This document shows positions 43,160 through 52,264 of a DNA stretch of 64,000 bases, in pieces. The stretch is from contig CANGHH010000014.1 in assembly GCA_947453725.1 (NCBI GenBank), positions 1-64,000 on the forward strand, given 5' to 3'. This stretch comes from Betaproteobacteria bacterium (GTDB lineage Bacteria; Pseudomonadota; Gammaproteobacteria; Burkholderiales; Burkholderiaceae_C). Position numbers and translations under genes: made by a program. The stretch's first letter is position 1. Each line of letters opens with the position of its first letter. Below the pieces are notes generated by a model. It saw nothing but the letters and a program-made list of their open reading frames with translations, ran no database searches and was not told the DNA's origin.

Positions 43160-44113
43160 CTACTCGAAGCGACCCAGCCGCACCGCCGTGCCGCCGGCCT
43201 TGAGGTTCTTCACGCCGGGCATCACCAGCACCGTCTGGTCGCAGGGCGCGACCCAGACCTGGTCGCCGTCCTGGGCGATCGGCGTGCCGGCCTTCTCGAC
43301 CACGCCGAAAGCCACCGGCGGCACCAGGAAGCGGAAGGCGCTGCTGCGCGCCACCACGGCTTCGGTGACGCGCACCAGGCGCTGGACGGCCGGCAGCGGC
43401 AGCCGCGCGTGGGCCTGGACCCAGGCCGCATCGGCCAGACCGGTCAGGCCGAGGAAGCGCACCAGGCAGGAGAGGGCCACCTCGGCGGCGGCCTTCTCCC
43501 AGTGCTGGCCGCATTCGATGAGCAGCGCCTTCTTCGCCGAGGCCGGGTCGCCGAAGCCGCCGCGCTCGACCATGCGCAGACCGGCCGGGTGGCCGGTGTC
43601 GATCAGCAGGTCAGCGGGCAGGCCCAGTTCACGGGCGTAGGCGGCGTTCTTGTCGACCGTGCCGCAGACCATCAGCGGGCGGCTCGGCTCGCTCATGCTG
43701 TGGATGTCGAGCAGCAGGTCGGCCGCGTCGACATAGGGCCGCAGTTCGCGCGCCCGCCGCAGTTCGACGGAGTCCCGCGGGCCCTGCAGTTCGGCCTCGG
43801 CCCAGACGCGGTTGAAGTCCTCGTCGACGCAGCGCGACGCAAAGGGGTTGGCCGGGTCGAAGCGGGCGTAGGCGGCGACATTGCCGAAAACCAGCGTCAG
43901 GCGGCCGCAAGCCGGCTGGAAACCCGACTTGAACAGCCAGTCCAATGCGATGGCGCCGCAGATTTCGTTGCCGTGGGTCAGGGCCTGGACCATCACGTTC
44001 GGGCCGGGGCGGCCCGAACTCAGCACGTGAACGAAATCGACGCCGGTGTTGCCGGTCCGGTAAGGGCTGATGTCGGGGGCTTGCAGTTCGATCGGGTAGG
44101 CGTTTTCGCTCAT
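43160..44113 (-). CDS. Succinylglutamate desuccinylase/aspartoacylase family protein
   Basis: A 317-residue zinc deacylase of the AstE/AspA family. Zinc ligands are in 'ALTHGNEICG' (HxxE, about residue 47) and 'LLLDIHSMSEP' (His). 'DEDFNRVW' is the substrate-binding segment. It would free an amino acid from its N-acyl form in the cytoplasm; no signal peptide is seen. ATG 44113 gives the family length, while the track frame adds 83 unrelated residues. No ast operon surrounds it, so arginine catabolism is not implied. It is divergent from the ABC transporter genes. Confidence 0.88.
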   Translation of the reverse strand: MSENAYPIELQAPDISPYRTGNTGVDFVHVLSSGRPGPNVMVQALTHGNEICGAIALDWLFKSGFQPACGRLTLVFGNVAAYARFDPANPFASRCVDEDFNRVWAEAELQGPRDSVELRRARELRPYVDAADLLLDIHSMSEPSRPLMVCGTVDKNAAYARELGLPADLLIDTGHPAGLRMVERGGFGDPASAKKALLIECGQHWEKAAAEVALSCLVRFLGLTGLADAAWVQAHARLPLPAVQRLVRVTEAVVARSSAFRFLVPPVAFGVVEKAGTPIAQDGDQVWVAPCDQTVLVMPGVKNLKAGGTAVRLGRFE

Positions 44114-44310
44114 GGGACTGGGGGCCGTGGTTGGGATGGCGTCGGCACGGGCCTTGCTGGCCCCCACCACGCAGGGTGTGCCAGTATCACCGGGCTGTTG
44201 CGGGCTGGTGCGGGGGGCGGCGGCCGGGAGAGCCGGTAGCATCGCGGCACGCCGCAGGCTCCGACTGCAGAACAGCTGGCCATCGGGCCGGCGCGACAAG
44301 GTGGAATGCC

Positions 44311-46104
44311 ATGCAAGAAAACGAATTGCGCCAGTTGATCGAACAAGTCCGCAGCGGGGCACTGCCGCGCCGCGGCTTCATGCAGCAGATGGTCGGTCTG
44401 GGCCTGAGCGCGCCGATGGCCGGCATGCTGCTGATGCACGCCGGCGTCGCCCGATCACAAGCCAGCGGGCCGGCCTACAAGCCGACCCAGCGCGGCGGCG
44501 GCGGCGCCTTGAAGACGCTGTGGTGGCAGGGTCCGACGCTGCTGAACCCGCATTTCGCCAGCGGCACCAAGGACCAGGAAGGCTGCCGCGTGTTCTACGA
44601 GCCGCTGGCCGGCTGGGACGCCGACGGCAACCTGGTGCCGATCCTGGCCGCCGAAGTGCCCAGCCGCCAGAACGGCGGCCTGGCCGCCGACGGCAAGAGC
44701 GTGATCTGGAAACTGAAGAAGGGCGTCACCTGGCACGACGGCCAGCCCTTCACCGCCGACGACTGCCTGTTCAACGCGCAGTACGCCACCGACCCCGGCA
44801 CGGCCGCCGTGTCCATCGGCCTGTACAAGGACTGCAAGGTCGAGAAGATCGACAGCCACACCATCAAGGTGCTGTTTGCCAGGCCCACCCCCTTCTGGGC
44901 CCAGGCCTTCGTCGGCACCTTCGGCCAGCAGATACCCAGACACCTGTTCAAGGACTACCTGGGCGCGAAGTCGCGTGATGCGCCGGCCAACCTGAAGCCG
45001 GTCGGCACCGGCCCCTACAAGTTCGCCGAATTCAAGCCGGGCGACATGGTCAAGGGCGTGATCAACACCCAGTACCACGTCGCCAACCAGCCCCATTTCG
45101 ACAGCATCGAGATGAAGGGCGGCGGTGACGCCGTCAGCGCCGCGCGTGCCGTGCTGCAGACCGGCGAATTCGATTACGCCTGGAACCTGCAGGTCGAAGA
45201 CGAGGTGCTCAAGCGCCTGGAGAACGGCGGCAAGGGCCGTGCCGTCATCGTGCCCGGCGGCGACATCGAATTCATCGTGCTGAATTACGCCGACCCGAAC
45301 ACCGAAGTCGACGGCGAACGTGCCAACCCGAAGACGCGCCACCCGATCTGGTCGGAAGAGCCGGTGCGCCGTGCGATGGCGCTGCTGGTCGACCGGCAGG
45401 GGATCCAGGAATTCATCTATGGCCGCTCGGGCGTGGCCACCCCCAACTTCCTGAACAACCCGCCGCGCTACCGCAGCAACAACCTGAAGTTCGAATTCAA
45501 TGTCGACAAGGCCATCGCGCTGCTGGAAGGCGCGGGCTGGAAGAAAGGCCCGGACGGCGTCCGGGAAAAGGGCGGCCGGAAGTTGAAGTTCGTCTACCAG
45601 ACCAGCATCAATGCGCCGCGCCAGAAGACGCAGCAGATCATCAAGCAAGCAGCGCAGAAGGCCGGCGTGCAACTGGAATTGAAGTCGGTGGTGTCCAGCG
45701 TCTATTTCTCGTCGGACGTCGCCAACCCCGACACCTACATCAAGTTCTACGCCGACATGGAGATGTACACCACGACGCAGACCGAGCCCGACCCGGAACG
45801 CTTCATGGACCAGTACGTCAGCAGTGAACTGGCCAGCAAGGCCAACAAATGGGCCGGCCGCAACATCAGCCGCTGGCGCAACGACGAATACGACAAGGTC
45901 TACAAGCAGGTCGAGGTCGAGCTCGACCCGGTCAAGCGCGCCGCGCTGATCATCAAGCTCAACGACCTGGTCTGCAGCGACGGCTACATCATTCCCATCG
46001 TCAACCGCCCGCGCGTCTCGGGCGTGGCCAACAAGCTCGTGGCGCCGCTGTCGGGCTGGGACAACATCCACTGGGCGCTGGGCGCCTGGTACCGGGACGT
46101 CTGA
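44311..46104 (+). CDS. Peptide-type ABC transporter binding protein (copy 1)
   Basis: A 597-residue SBP_bac_5 family protein. The twin-arginine signal 'LPRRGFMQQMVGLGLSAP' followed by a hydrophobic stretch ending 'VARSQA' suggests Tat export. Typical blocks are 'GVTWHDGQPFTADD', 'PVGTGPYKFAEFKPGD' and 'YADPNTEVDGERA', with the C-terminal 'VAPLSGWDNIHWALGAWYRD'. It is first in a six-gene transport operon and its stop overlaps the ATG of a paralog of exactly equal length. Ligand unknown; peptides, opines or glycosides are all possible. Confidence 0.9.
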   Translation: MQENELRQLIEQVRSGALPRRGFMQQMVGLGLSAPMAGMLLMHAGVARSQASGPAYKPTQRGGGGALKTLWWQGPTLLNPHFASGTKDQEGCRVFYEPLAGWDADGNLVPILAAEVPSRQNGGLAADGKSVIWKLKKGVTWHDGQPFTADDCLFNAQYATDPGTAAVSIGLYKDCKVEKIDSHTIKVLFARPTPFWAQAFVGTFGQQIPRHLFKDYLGAKSRDAPANLKPVGTGPYKFAEFKPGDMVKGVINTQYHVANQPHFDSIEMKGGGDAVSAARAVLQTGEFDYAWNLQVEDEVLKRLENGGKGRAVIVPGGDIEFIVLNYADPNTEVDGERANPKTRHPIWSEEPVRRAMALLVDRQGIQEFIYGRSGVATPNFLNNPPRYRSNNLKFEFNVDKAIALLEGAGWKKGPDGVREKGGRKLKFVYQTSINAPRQKTQQIIKQAAQKAGVQLELKSVVSSVYFSSDVANPDTYIKFYADMEMYTTTQTEPDPERFMDQYVSSELASKANKWAGRNISRWRNDEYDKVYKQVEVELDPVKRAALIIKLNDLVCSDGYIIPIVNRPRVSGVANKLVAPLSGWDNIHWALGAWYRDV

Positions 46105-47897
46105 TGCAGGAACATGCCCTCCGGGCCGCCATCGAAGCCGTTCGCCGCGGCGAACTGCCGCGCCGCAGTTTCATCCAGCGCATGCTGGGCCTGGGTCTGA
46201 GCGCGCCGATGGCCGGCTTCATGCTGCTGGAAGCCGGCGTGGCACAGGCCCAGACGGTGAATTACAAGCCCGGCCGACGCGGCGGTGGTGGCGCGCTGAA
46301 GCTGCTGCTCTGGCAGGGTCCGACACTGCTGAACCCGCACTTCGCCACCGGCGTGAAGGACGAAGAAGGCAGCCGCGTGTTCTACGAACCGCTGGCTCGC
46401 TGGGACGCCGAAGCCAACCTGGTCCCGGTGCTGGCCGCCGAGATCCCGAGCCGCGCCAACGGCGGACTCAGCGCCGACGGCAAGACCGTCACCTGGAAGC
46501 TGAAGAAGGGCGTCACCTGGCACGACGGCCAGCCCTTCACCGCTGACGACGTGGTCTTCAACCACCAGTACGCGACCGACCCCGCGGCGGCCGCGGTGAC
46601 GATCGGGCAGTACGAAGGCCTGAAGATCGAGAAGGTCGACGCGCTGACCATCCGCGTCGTCTTCGACAAGCCCCAGCCCTTCTGGCCGGGCGGCTACAGC
46701 CTGGTACGGCTGATCCCCAAGCACATCTTCGCGACCTACGGCGGCGCCAAGTCGCGCGACGCGCCGGCCAACCTGAAGCCGGTCGGCACCGGCCCCTACA
46801 AGTTCGTCGAATTCAAGCCCGGCGACCTGCTGCGCGGCGCGCTCTACGCCGGCTACCACGGACCCAACCGGCCGCACTTCGACAGCATCGAGATCAAGGG
46901 CGGCGGCGACGCGGTCAGCGCCGCGCGTGCGGTGCTGCAGACCGGCGAATACGACTTCGCCTGGAACCTGCTGGTCGAAGACGAAATCCTGAAGCGGCTG
47001 GAAGGCGCTGCGAATGGCGGTGGCAAAGGCCGCGTCGAGTTCTCGCCGGGCGGCGGCACCGAAGGCCTGCACCTGAACTTCAGCGACCCCAACAGCGAAG
47101 TCGACGGCGAGCGCGCCAACGCGAAGACCCGCCACCCGCTGTTCAGCGACCCGGTGCTGCGCAAGGCGATGGGCCTGCTGATCGACCGCAAGGGCGTGCA
47201 GGACTTCATCTTCGGCCGCGGCGGTGTGGCCACGGCAAACTGGATCAACAACCCCGTGCGCTACCGCAGCCCGAACATGAAGTTCGAATTCAACGTCGAC
47301 AAGGCCAATGCCCTGCTCGACGCTGCGGGCTACAAGCGCGGCGCCGACGGCGTGCGCGAGAAGAACGGCCGGAAGCTGAAGTTCCTGTTCCAGACCAGCA
47401 TCAACGCGCCGCGCCAGAAGGTGCAGCAAATCGTCAAGCAGGCGGCGCAGAAGGCCGGCATCGAGATCGAACTGAAGCAGGTCACGGCCAGCGTGTTCTT
47501 CTCGTCGGACGTGGCCAACCCCGACACCTATGGCAAGTTCTACGCCGACATGCAGATGTACCAGGTCTACCAGGGCCGCCCCGACCCGCAGCGCCACCTG
47601 CAGCGCTTCGTCAGCTGGGAGGTTTCGTGCAAGGCCAACAAATGGCTGGGCATCAACCTGACGCGCTGGCAGAACGAAGAATTCGACACGACCTTCAAGG
47701 CCGCCGAAGTCGAGCTCGACGCGACCAAGCGCGCGGCGCTGCTGATCAAGCTGAACGACCTGCTGTGCAGCGACGGCTACGTCATCCCGCTGCTGTTCCG
47801 CCCCTCGGTGGCCGGCCTGGCGAAGAACCTGGTGGCGCCGCTGTCGGGCTGGGACAACGACATGGCCGCCCTCCACGAGTGGTACCGCGAAACCTGA
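46104..47897 (+). CDS. Peptide-type ABC transporter binding protein (copy 2)
   Basis: A 597-residue paralog of the preceding gene, by eye identical at well over half of its positions, including the twin-arginine signal ('LPRRSFIQRMLGLGLSAP'). It shares 'GVTWHDGQPFTADD' and 'KSRDAPANLKPVGTGPYKF'. Differences cluster in 'IGQYEGLKIEKV' and 'PFWPGGYSLVRLIP', near the presumed ligand pocket. It overlaps copy 1 by one base (TGATG). Two binding proteins for one permease probably widen the ligand range. Confidence 0.9.
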   Translation: MQEHALRAAIEAVRRGELPRRSFIQRMLGLGLSAPMAGFMLLEAGVAQAQTVNYKPGRRGGGGALKLLLWQGPTLLNPHFATGVKDEEGSRVFYEPLARWDAEANLVPVLAAEIPSRANGGLSADGKTVTWKLKKGVTWHDGQPFTADDVVFNHQYATDPAAAAVTIGQYEGLKIEKVDALTIRVVFDKPQPFWPGGYSLVRLIPKHIFATYGGAKSRDAPANLKPVGTGPYKFVEFKPGDLLRGALYAGYHGPNRPHFDSIEIKGGGDAVSAARAVLQTGEYDFAWNLLVEDEILKRLEGAANGGGKGRVEFSPGGGTEGLHLNFSDPNSEVDGERANAKTRHPLFSDPVLRKAMGLLIDRKGVQDFIFGRGGVATANWINNPVRYRSPNMKFEFNVDKANALLDAAGYKRGADGVREKNGRKLKFLFQTSINAPRQKVQQIVKQAAQKAGIEIELKQVTASVFFSSDVANPDTYGKFYADMQMYQVYQGRPDPQRHLQRFVSWEVSCKANKWLGINLTRWQNEEFDTTFKAAEVELDATKRAALLIKLNDLLCSDGYVIPLLFRPSVAGLAKNLVAPLSGWDNDMAALHEWYRET

Positions 47898-47932
47898 TGG
47901 CGCCTGCGCTGCGCGTGCCTTGAGAAGCCGAT

Positions 47933-48892
47933 TTGGGTCCCTACCTCCTGCGCCGTCTGCTGATTGCCGTACCCAGCCTGCTGGGCATCAGCCTGATCCT
48001 GTTCACCGTGCTGGCCCTGGCGCCCGGCGACCCTTTCGGTGAACTGGCGACCAACCCGAATGTGCCGGCCGAAGTGCGGATGGCGCTGCGTGCCAAGTTC
48101 GGCCTCGACGACCCGGTCTGGCAGCGCTACGTGCGCTGGCTGCTGGCCATGCTGCACGGCGACTGGGGCTTCAGTTTCGTCAGCCGCGTCGATGTCGACA
48201 CGCTGATCTGGCAGCGCGTGCCGGTCACGCTGGCGGTCATCGGGGCCTCGCAACTGCTGGCCATGGCGATCGCGCTGCCGGTCGGCATCTACGCGGCGAC
48301 GAAGCCGTATTCGCTGTTCGACAAGGTGGCCAACACGGTCGCCTTCATGGGCTTCTCGCTGCCCACCTTCTTCACCGGCCTGCTGCTGATCCTGCTGTTT
48401 TCCATCAAGCTGGATTGGCTGCCCTTCGTCTTCCGCGCCGACCTGGCCTCGACAGGCTGGCAGTGGTGGTGGGACAGCTTCAAGCAGGCCATCATGCCGA
48501 TCACCGTGCTGGGGCTGTTCCAGGGCGCCAGCTGGACGCGCTATGTGCGCTCGGCCGTGCTCGACGTGATCCGGCTGGACTACGTCACCACCGCGCGCAG
48601 CAAGGGCCTGTCCGAGCGCGCGGTGATCATGAAGCACGTCGTCCGCAACGCGCTGATCCCGGTGGTCACGCTGGTGGCGCTGACCATGCCGCAGGTCTTT
48701 GGCGGCGCCATCGTCACCGAACAGATCTTCCGCATCCCCGGCATCGGCAGCCTGCTGATCGACGCCATCCTGCGCAACGACACGCCGGTCATCATGGCCG
48801 TGACCTTCGTCTTTTCCTGCCTCGTCATTCTTTTCAATCTGATTGCAGACCTGCTGTATGGCTGGCTCGACCCCCGCATCGCCTTCCGCTGA
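47933..48892 (+). CDS. ABC transporter permease, DppB type
   Basis: A 319-residue inner-membrane permease with six helices; the first is 'RLLIAVPSLLGISLILFTVLALAPGDP', as in DppB/OppB. The EAA loop is 'DYVTTARSKGLSERAVIMKHVVRNALIPVV'. The start is TTG at 47933, the only one that gives the family N-terminus ('GPYLLRRLL'), with AGAAG 6 nt upstream. It starts 35 bp after the second binding protein. Confidence 0.92.
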   Translation: MGPYLLRRLLIAVPSLLGISLILFTVLALAPGDPFGELATNPNVPAEVRMALRAKFGLDDPVWQRYVRWLLAMLHGDWGFSFVSRVDVDTLIWQRVPVTLAVIGASQLLAMAIALPVGIYAATKPYSLFDKVANTVAFMGFSLPTFFTGLLLILLFSIKLDWLPFVFRADLASTGWQWWWDSFKQAIMPITVLGLFQGASWTRYVRSAVLDVIRLDYVTTARSKGLSERAVIMKHVVRNALIPVVTLVALTMPQVFGGAIVTEQIFRIPGIGSLLIDAILRNDTPVIMAVTFVFSCLVILFNLIADLLYGWLDPRIAFR

Positions 48893-49802
48893 ACCGGCCG
48901 GTGCGCTGGCCGTCGCCCCGCGCGCCATCGTGTCGCCGTGGACCGAGGCCTGGCGGCGCTTTCGCCGCCACCGCATGGCCGTCTTCAGCCTGTTGCTGCT
49001 GACGCTGATGGTGGCCGGCGTCGTGCTGGGCCCGCTGCTGTGGAAGCTGGCGATCAACGACATCGACTTCACGTCACGCCTGGCGATGCCCAGCGGCACC
49101 CACCCGCTGGGCACCGACGACCTCGGGCAGGACCTGCTGGCGCGCATGCTCTACGGCGGACGCATCAGCATCGCGGTGGGCTTGGCGGCGATGCTGATGT
49201 CGATCTTCGTCGGCGTGCTGGTCGGCGCCGTGGCCGGCATCTCGCGCGGCTGGGTCGATGCCGCGCTGATGTGGCTGACCGACCTCTTCCTGTCGCTGCC
49301 CCAGCTGCCACTGTTGCTGCTGGTCATCTACCTCTTCCGCGACCAGCTGAAAAACACCTTCGGGCCCGAGGTCGGCGTGTTCATCCTGATCGTGCTGGTC
49401 ATCGGCGGCTTCCGCTGGATGCCGGTGGCGCGGCTGGTGCGCGCCCAGTTCTTCAGCCTGCGCGAAAAGGAATTCGTCGAAGCCGCGCGGGCGCTGGGCG
49501 CCTCGGTGCCGCGCCAGGTGCTGCGCCACATCCTGCCGAATTCGCTGGGGCCGGTGATCGTGGCCGGCACCATCGACGTCGCCGCGGCGATCATCGCCGA
49601 GAGCACGCTGAGCTTCCTCGGCCTGGGCTTCCCACCCGACATCCCGACCTGGGGCCGCATCCTCTATGACAGCAAGGACTACCTGGACATCGCGCCGCAC
49701 TGGGCCGTCTTCCCCGGCTTCGCGATCTTCCTGACCGTGCTGACGATCAACTTCATCGGCGACGGTTTGCGTGACGCGCTGGATCCCCGTCGGGTTCTGT
49801 GA
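48858..49802 (+). CDS. ABC transporter permease, DppC type
   Basis: A 314-residue permease with the DppC N-terminus ('[30 protein letters not shown]') and '[24 protein letters not shown]'. The EAA loop is '[29 protein letters not shown]'. The ATG at 48858 lies 35 bp inside the upstream permease gene; a start nearer the stop would cut the family N-terminus only slightly, so the overlap may be shorter. The stop overlaps the next ATG by one base. Confidence 0.92.
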   Translation: MAGSTPASPSAEPAGALAVAPRAIVSPWTEAWRRFRRHRMAVFSLLLLTLMVAGVVLGPLLWKLAINDIDFTSRLAMPSGTHPLGTDDLGQDLLARMLYGGRISIAVGLAAMLMSIFVGVLVGAVAGISRGWVDAALMWLTDLFLSLPQLPLLLLVIYLFRDQLKNTFGPEVGVFILIVLVIGGFRWMPVARLVRAQFFSLREKEFVEAARALGASVPRQVLRHILPNSLGPVIVAGTIDVAAAIIAESTLSFLGLGFPPDIPTWGRILYDSKDYLDIAPHWAVFPGFAIFLTVLTINFIGDGLRDALDPRRVL

Positions 49803-50797
49803 TGACATTGCTCGAAATCAAGGGCCTGAAAACCCACTTCAAGACCGAGGAAGGCTGGCTGCACGCGGTCGATGGCGTGGACCTGTCGATCGACGCCGGC
49901 GAGACGCTGTGCGTGGTCGGCGAATCGGGCTGCGGCAAGAGTGTCACCGCCAAGACCGTGATGAAGCTGATCGACATGCCGCCGGGCAAGATCGTCGCCG
50001 GCCAGGTGCTGTGGCAAGGCCGCGACCTGGTGCCGCTGGACAACGCGGCAATGCGGCAGATCCGCGCCAAGGAGATCGCGATGATCTTCCAGGAGCCGAT
50101 GACCTCGCTGAACCCGGTCTACACCGTGGGCGAACAGATCGCCGAAAGCGTTCGCCTGCACCAGGGGCTGTCCCGGAAGGACGCGATGGACCGCGCGGTG
50201 GAGATGCTGCGGCTGGTGCGCATCCCGACGCCCGAGCGGCGTGTGCGCGACTACCCGCACCAGTTCTCGGGCGGCATGCGGCAACGTGTGATGATTGCCA
50301 TCTCGCTGGCCTGCGACCCGAAACTGCTGATCGCCGACGAGCCGACGACGGCGCTGGACGTGACCATCCAGGCGCAGATCCTCGACCTGATGGGCGAACT
50401 GAAAGACCGCCTCGGCATGGCCGTGATGCTGATCACCCACGCGATGGGCGTGGTCGCCGAAGTGGCCCAGCGCGTGGTGGTGATGTACGCCGGCCGGGTG
50501 GTCGAAGAAGCGACGGTGGAAGAACTGTTCGCCAACCCGCGCCACCCCTACACGCAGGGGCTGATCCGCAGCATCCCGCGCATCGACATGGACGCCACGC
50601 ACAAGGTCCGGCTGGAAGCCATCGCCGGCACCGTGCCCAAGCTGGTGGCGCCCGCCAGCGGCGGGCTGCCGGTGGGCTGCCGCTTCGCGGCCCGCTGCAG
50701 GCACGTGACGCCGGCCTGCACCACGGCCACGCCGCCCTTGCGGGAAACTTCACCGGGACACAAGGTGGCCTGCATCCTGGATATCGCTGCCCCATGA
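49802..50797 (+). CDS. ABC transporter ATPase, DppD type
   Basis: A 331-residue ATP-binding subunit. Walker A GESGCGKS, signature '[12 protein letters not shown]', Walker B '[12 protein letters not shown]' and the C-terminal oligopeptide-type Cys-rich tail ('[15 protein letters not shown]') are present. The H-loop reads '[10 protein letters not shown]', where family members usually have THDMG or THDLG, so the Asp after the switch His is replaced by Ala. It is coupled to its neighbours by 1-bp and 4-bp overlaps. Confidence 0.93.
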   Translation: MTLLEIKGLKTHFKTEEGWLHAVDGVDLSIDAGETLCVVGESGCGKSVTAKTVMKLIDMPPGKIVAGQVLWQGRDLVPLDNAAMRQIRAKEIAMIFQEPMTSLNPVYTVGEQIAESVRLHQGLSRKDAMDRAVEMLRLVRIPTPERRVRDYPHQFSGGMRQRVMIAISLACDPKLLIADEPTTALDVTIQAQILDLMGELKDRLGMAVMLITHAMGVVAEVAQRVVVMYAGRVVEEATVEELFANPRHPYTQGLIRSIPRIDMDATHKVRLEAIAGTVPKLVAPASGGLPVGCRFAARCRHVTPACTTATPPLRETSPGHKVACILDIAAP

Positions 50798-51768
50798 CCG
50801 AGCCTCTTCTCAAGGTCCAGGACCTCGTCAAGCACTTCCCCATCAGCGGCGGCCTGCTGGGCCGCGAGGTCGACCGCGTGCATGCCGTCGATGGCGTCAG
50901 CTTCGAGCTGCAGGCCGGTGAAACGCTGGGCGTGGTCGGTGAATCGGGCTGCGGCAAGAGCACCACCGGGCGCTGCATCCTGCGGCTGATCGAACCCACG
51001 TCGGGCGAGGTCATCTTCAACGGCCAAAGCGTGACGAAGGCCAGCAAGAGCGAACTGCGTGCGCTGGCACGCGACATGCAGATCATCTTCCAGGACCCCT
51101 ACGCCAGCCTGGACCCGCGGATGACCGTCGCCGCCATCGTCGGCGAGGCGCTGACCATCCACAAGCTGACGAAAACGCCACGCGAATACGACGACCGCGT
51201 CGTCCAGCTGCTGGAAACCGTGGGCCTGAGCGCCGACCACATGCGCCGCTTCCCGCACGAATTCAGCGGCGGCCAGCGCCAGCGCATCGGCATCGCGCGG
51301 GCGCTGGCGGTGAACCCGCAACTGATCGTCTGCGACGAGGCCGTCAGCGCGCTGGACGTGTCGATCCAGGCCCAGGTGATCAACCTGCTGGAAGACCTGC
51401 GCGAGCAGTTCCAGCTGAGCTACATCTTCATCGCCCACGACCTCAGCGTGGTCGAACACATCAGCCACCGCGTGGCCGTGATGTACCTGGGCCGCATCGT
51501 CGAGATGGCGCCGGCCCGGCTGCTGTACACCAACCCGCAGCACCCCTACACCGAGGCGCTGCTGTCGGCCGTGCCCATCCCTGACCCGAAGGTGTCGAGG
51601 AAGCGCATCCCGCTGCAAGGCGATGTGCCCAGCCCCATCCACCCGCCTGCCGGCTGCCATTTCCACACCCGCTGCCCGATTGCCAAAAAGGGGCTGTGCG
51701 ACCGCGAGAAGCCAGCGCTGAAGCAGTCGGCCGAAGGGCATTGGGTGGCCTGCCACCTGCGCGGCTGA
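50794..51768 (+). CDS. ABC transporter ATPase, DppF type
   Basis: A 324-residue ATP-binding subunit with Walker [10 protein letters not shown], signature '[15 protein letters not shown]', H-loop '[10 protein letters not shown]' and the C-terminal tail '[16 protein letters not shown]'. Walker B reads '[14 protein letters not shown]': the catalytic Glu is kept, but the usual Pro after it is Ala. It closes the operon and is followed by a terminator-like hairpin. Confidence 0.93.
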   Translation: MTEPLLKVQDLVKHFPISGGLLGREVDRVHAVDGVSFELQAGETLGVVGESGCGKSTTGRCILRLIEPTSGEVIFNGQSVTKASKSELRALARDMQIIFQDPYASLDPRMTVAAIVGEALTIHKLTKTPREYDDRVVQLLETVGLSADHMRRFPHEFSGGQRQRIGIARALAVNPQLIVCDEAVSALDVSIQAQVINLLEDLREQFQLSYIFIAHDLSVVEHISHRVAVMYLGRIVEMAPARLLYTNPQHPYTEALLSAVPIPDPKVSRKRIPLQGDVPSPIHPPAGCHFHTRCPIAKKGLCDREKPALKQSAEGHWVACHLRG

Positions 51769-51783
51769 GGGCCGGCGCGCACC

Positions 51784-51803
51784 GGGCTGAGAGACTTCAG
51801 CCC
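51784..51803. terminator. Hairpin after the transporter operon
   Basis: Perfect 7-bp arms GGGCTGA and TCAGCCC with a 6-nt loop. It sits 15 bp after the dppF-type stop, and its right arm contains the stop codon of the convergent small gene, so it may serve both. Confidence 0.55.
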
Positions 51804-52018
51804 TGCTTGCGCCCGAAGACCAGCAGCAGCACGCCGCCGGCGATGGCCAGGCCGCCGGCCCATGCCGGCACGTTCACGGTTTCACGTTCCTGCACCGACA
51901 ACTCGATGGGGCCGATCTTGGCTTCGTGGGTGGCCTTGGTGTAGCTGAAGCTGCCGTAGGCCAGGCCCGCCGCGCCGGCCGCGATGAGCAAGGCCCCGAT
52001 GATTTGTGTCGGGTTCAT
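51797..52018 (-). CDS. DUF3185-like small membrane protein
   Basis: The 73-residue product has two helices (about residues 5-22 and 52-68) joined by a short polar segment ('SYTKATHEAKIGPIELSVQERETVNVP'). The pattern 'GALLIAAGAAGLAYG...IPAWAGGLAIAGGVLLLV' type is that of small DUF3185-like proteins, often induced by stress. It lies 6 bp after the stop of another tiny membrane protein gene. Confidence 0.8.
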   Translation of the reverse strand: MNPTQIIGALLIAAGAAGLAYGSFSYTKATHEAKIGPIELSVQERETVNVPAWAGGLAIAGGVLLLVFGRKQG

Positions 52019-52024
52019 GGCGGT

Positions 52025-52171
52025 CTACATGCGCCGGCCGCTGATGACGCGGATCAGCACGACCACGATGGCGATGACCAGCAGCACGTGGATCAGGCCG
52101 CCCATGGTGGTCGAGGTGACCAGGCCGACCAGCCACAGCACCACCAGGATGATTGCGATTGTTTCGAGCAT
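52025..52171 (-). CDS. Lmo0937-family very small membrane protein
   Basis: A 48-residue product missed by the ORF track: 'MLETIAIILVVLWLVGLV', 'TMGGLIHVLLVIAIVVVL' and a basic tail 'RVISGRRM'. Two helices, the central 'GGLIHVLLVIA' and the length are characteristic of the lmo0937 family (DUF5670). Function unknown. It forms a pair with the DUF3185-like gene, 6 bp downstream. Confidence 0.85.
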   Translation of the reverse strand: MLETIAIILVVLWLVGLVTSTTMGGLIHVLLVIAIVVVLIRVISGRRM

Positions 52172-52218
52172 CGAAAACCCCTTTTCCAAGCCACCGTGGC
52201 CTTCGCAAAGTCTGAAAG

Positions 52219-52264
52219 CGCCGGCCTGGCCCGTCGGTGCGCTGTCGAACGTTGCGGGCCGGCG
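52219..52264 (-). terminator. Possible terminator of the cus operon
   Basis: Arms CGCCGGCC (52219-52226) and GGCCGGCG (52257-52264) with a 30-nt loop lie directly after the cusA stop on the minus strand. The long loop and lack of T-run make this a weak call. Confidence 0.35.

Noticed and set aside
44455-46071. 538-residue antisense ORF over the first binding-protein gene
   Set aside because: A shadow of a clear SBP_bac_5 gene; a similar shadow lies over its paralog, as expected if composition is the cause.
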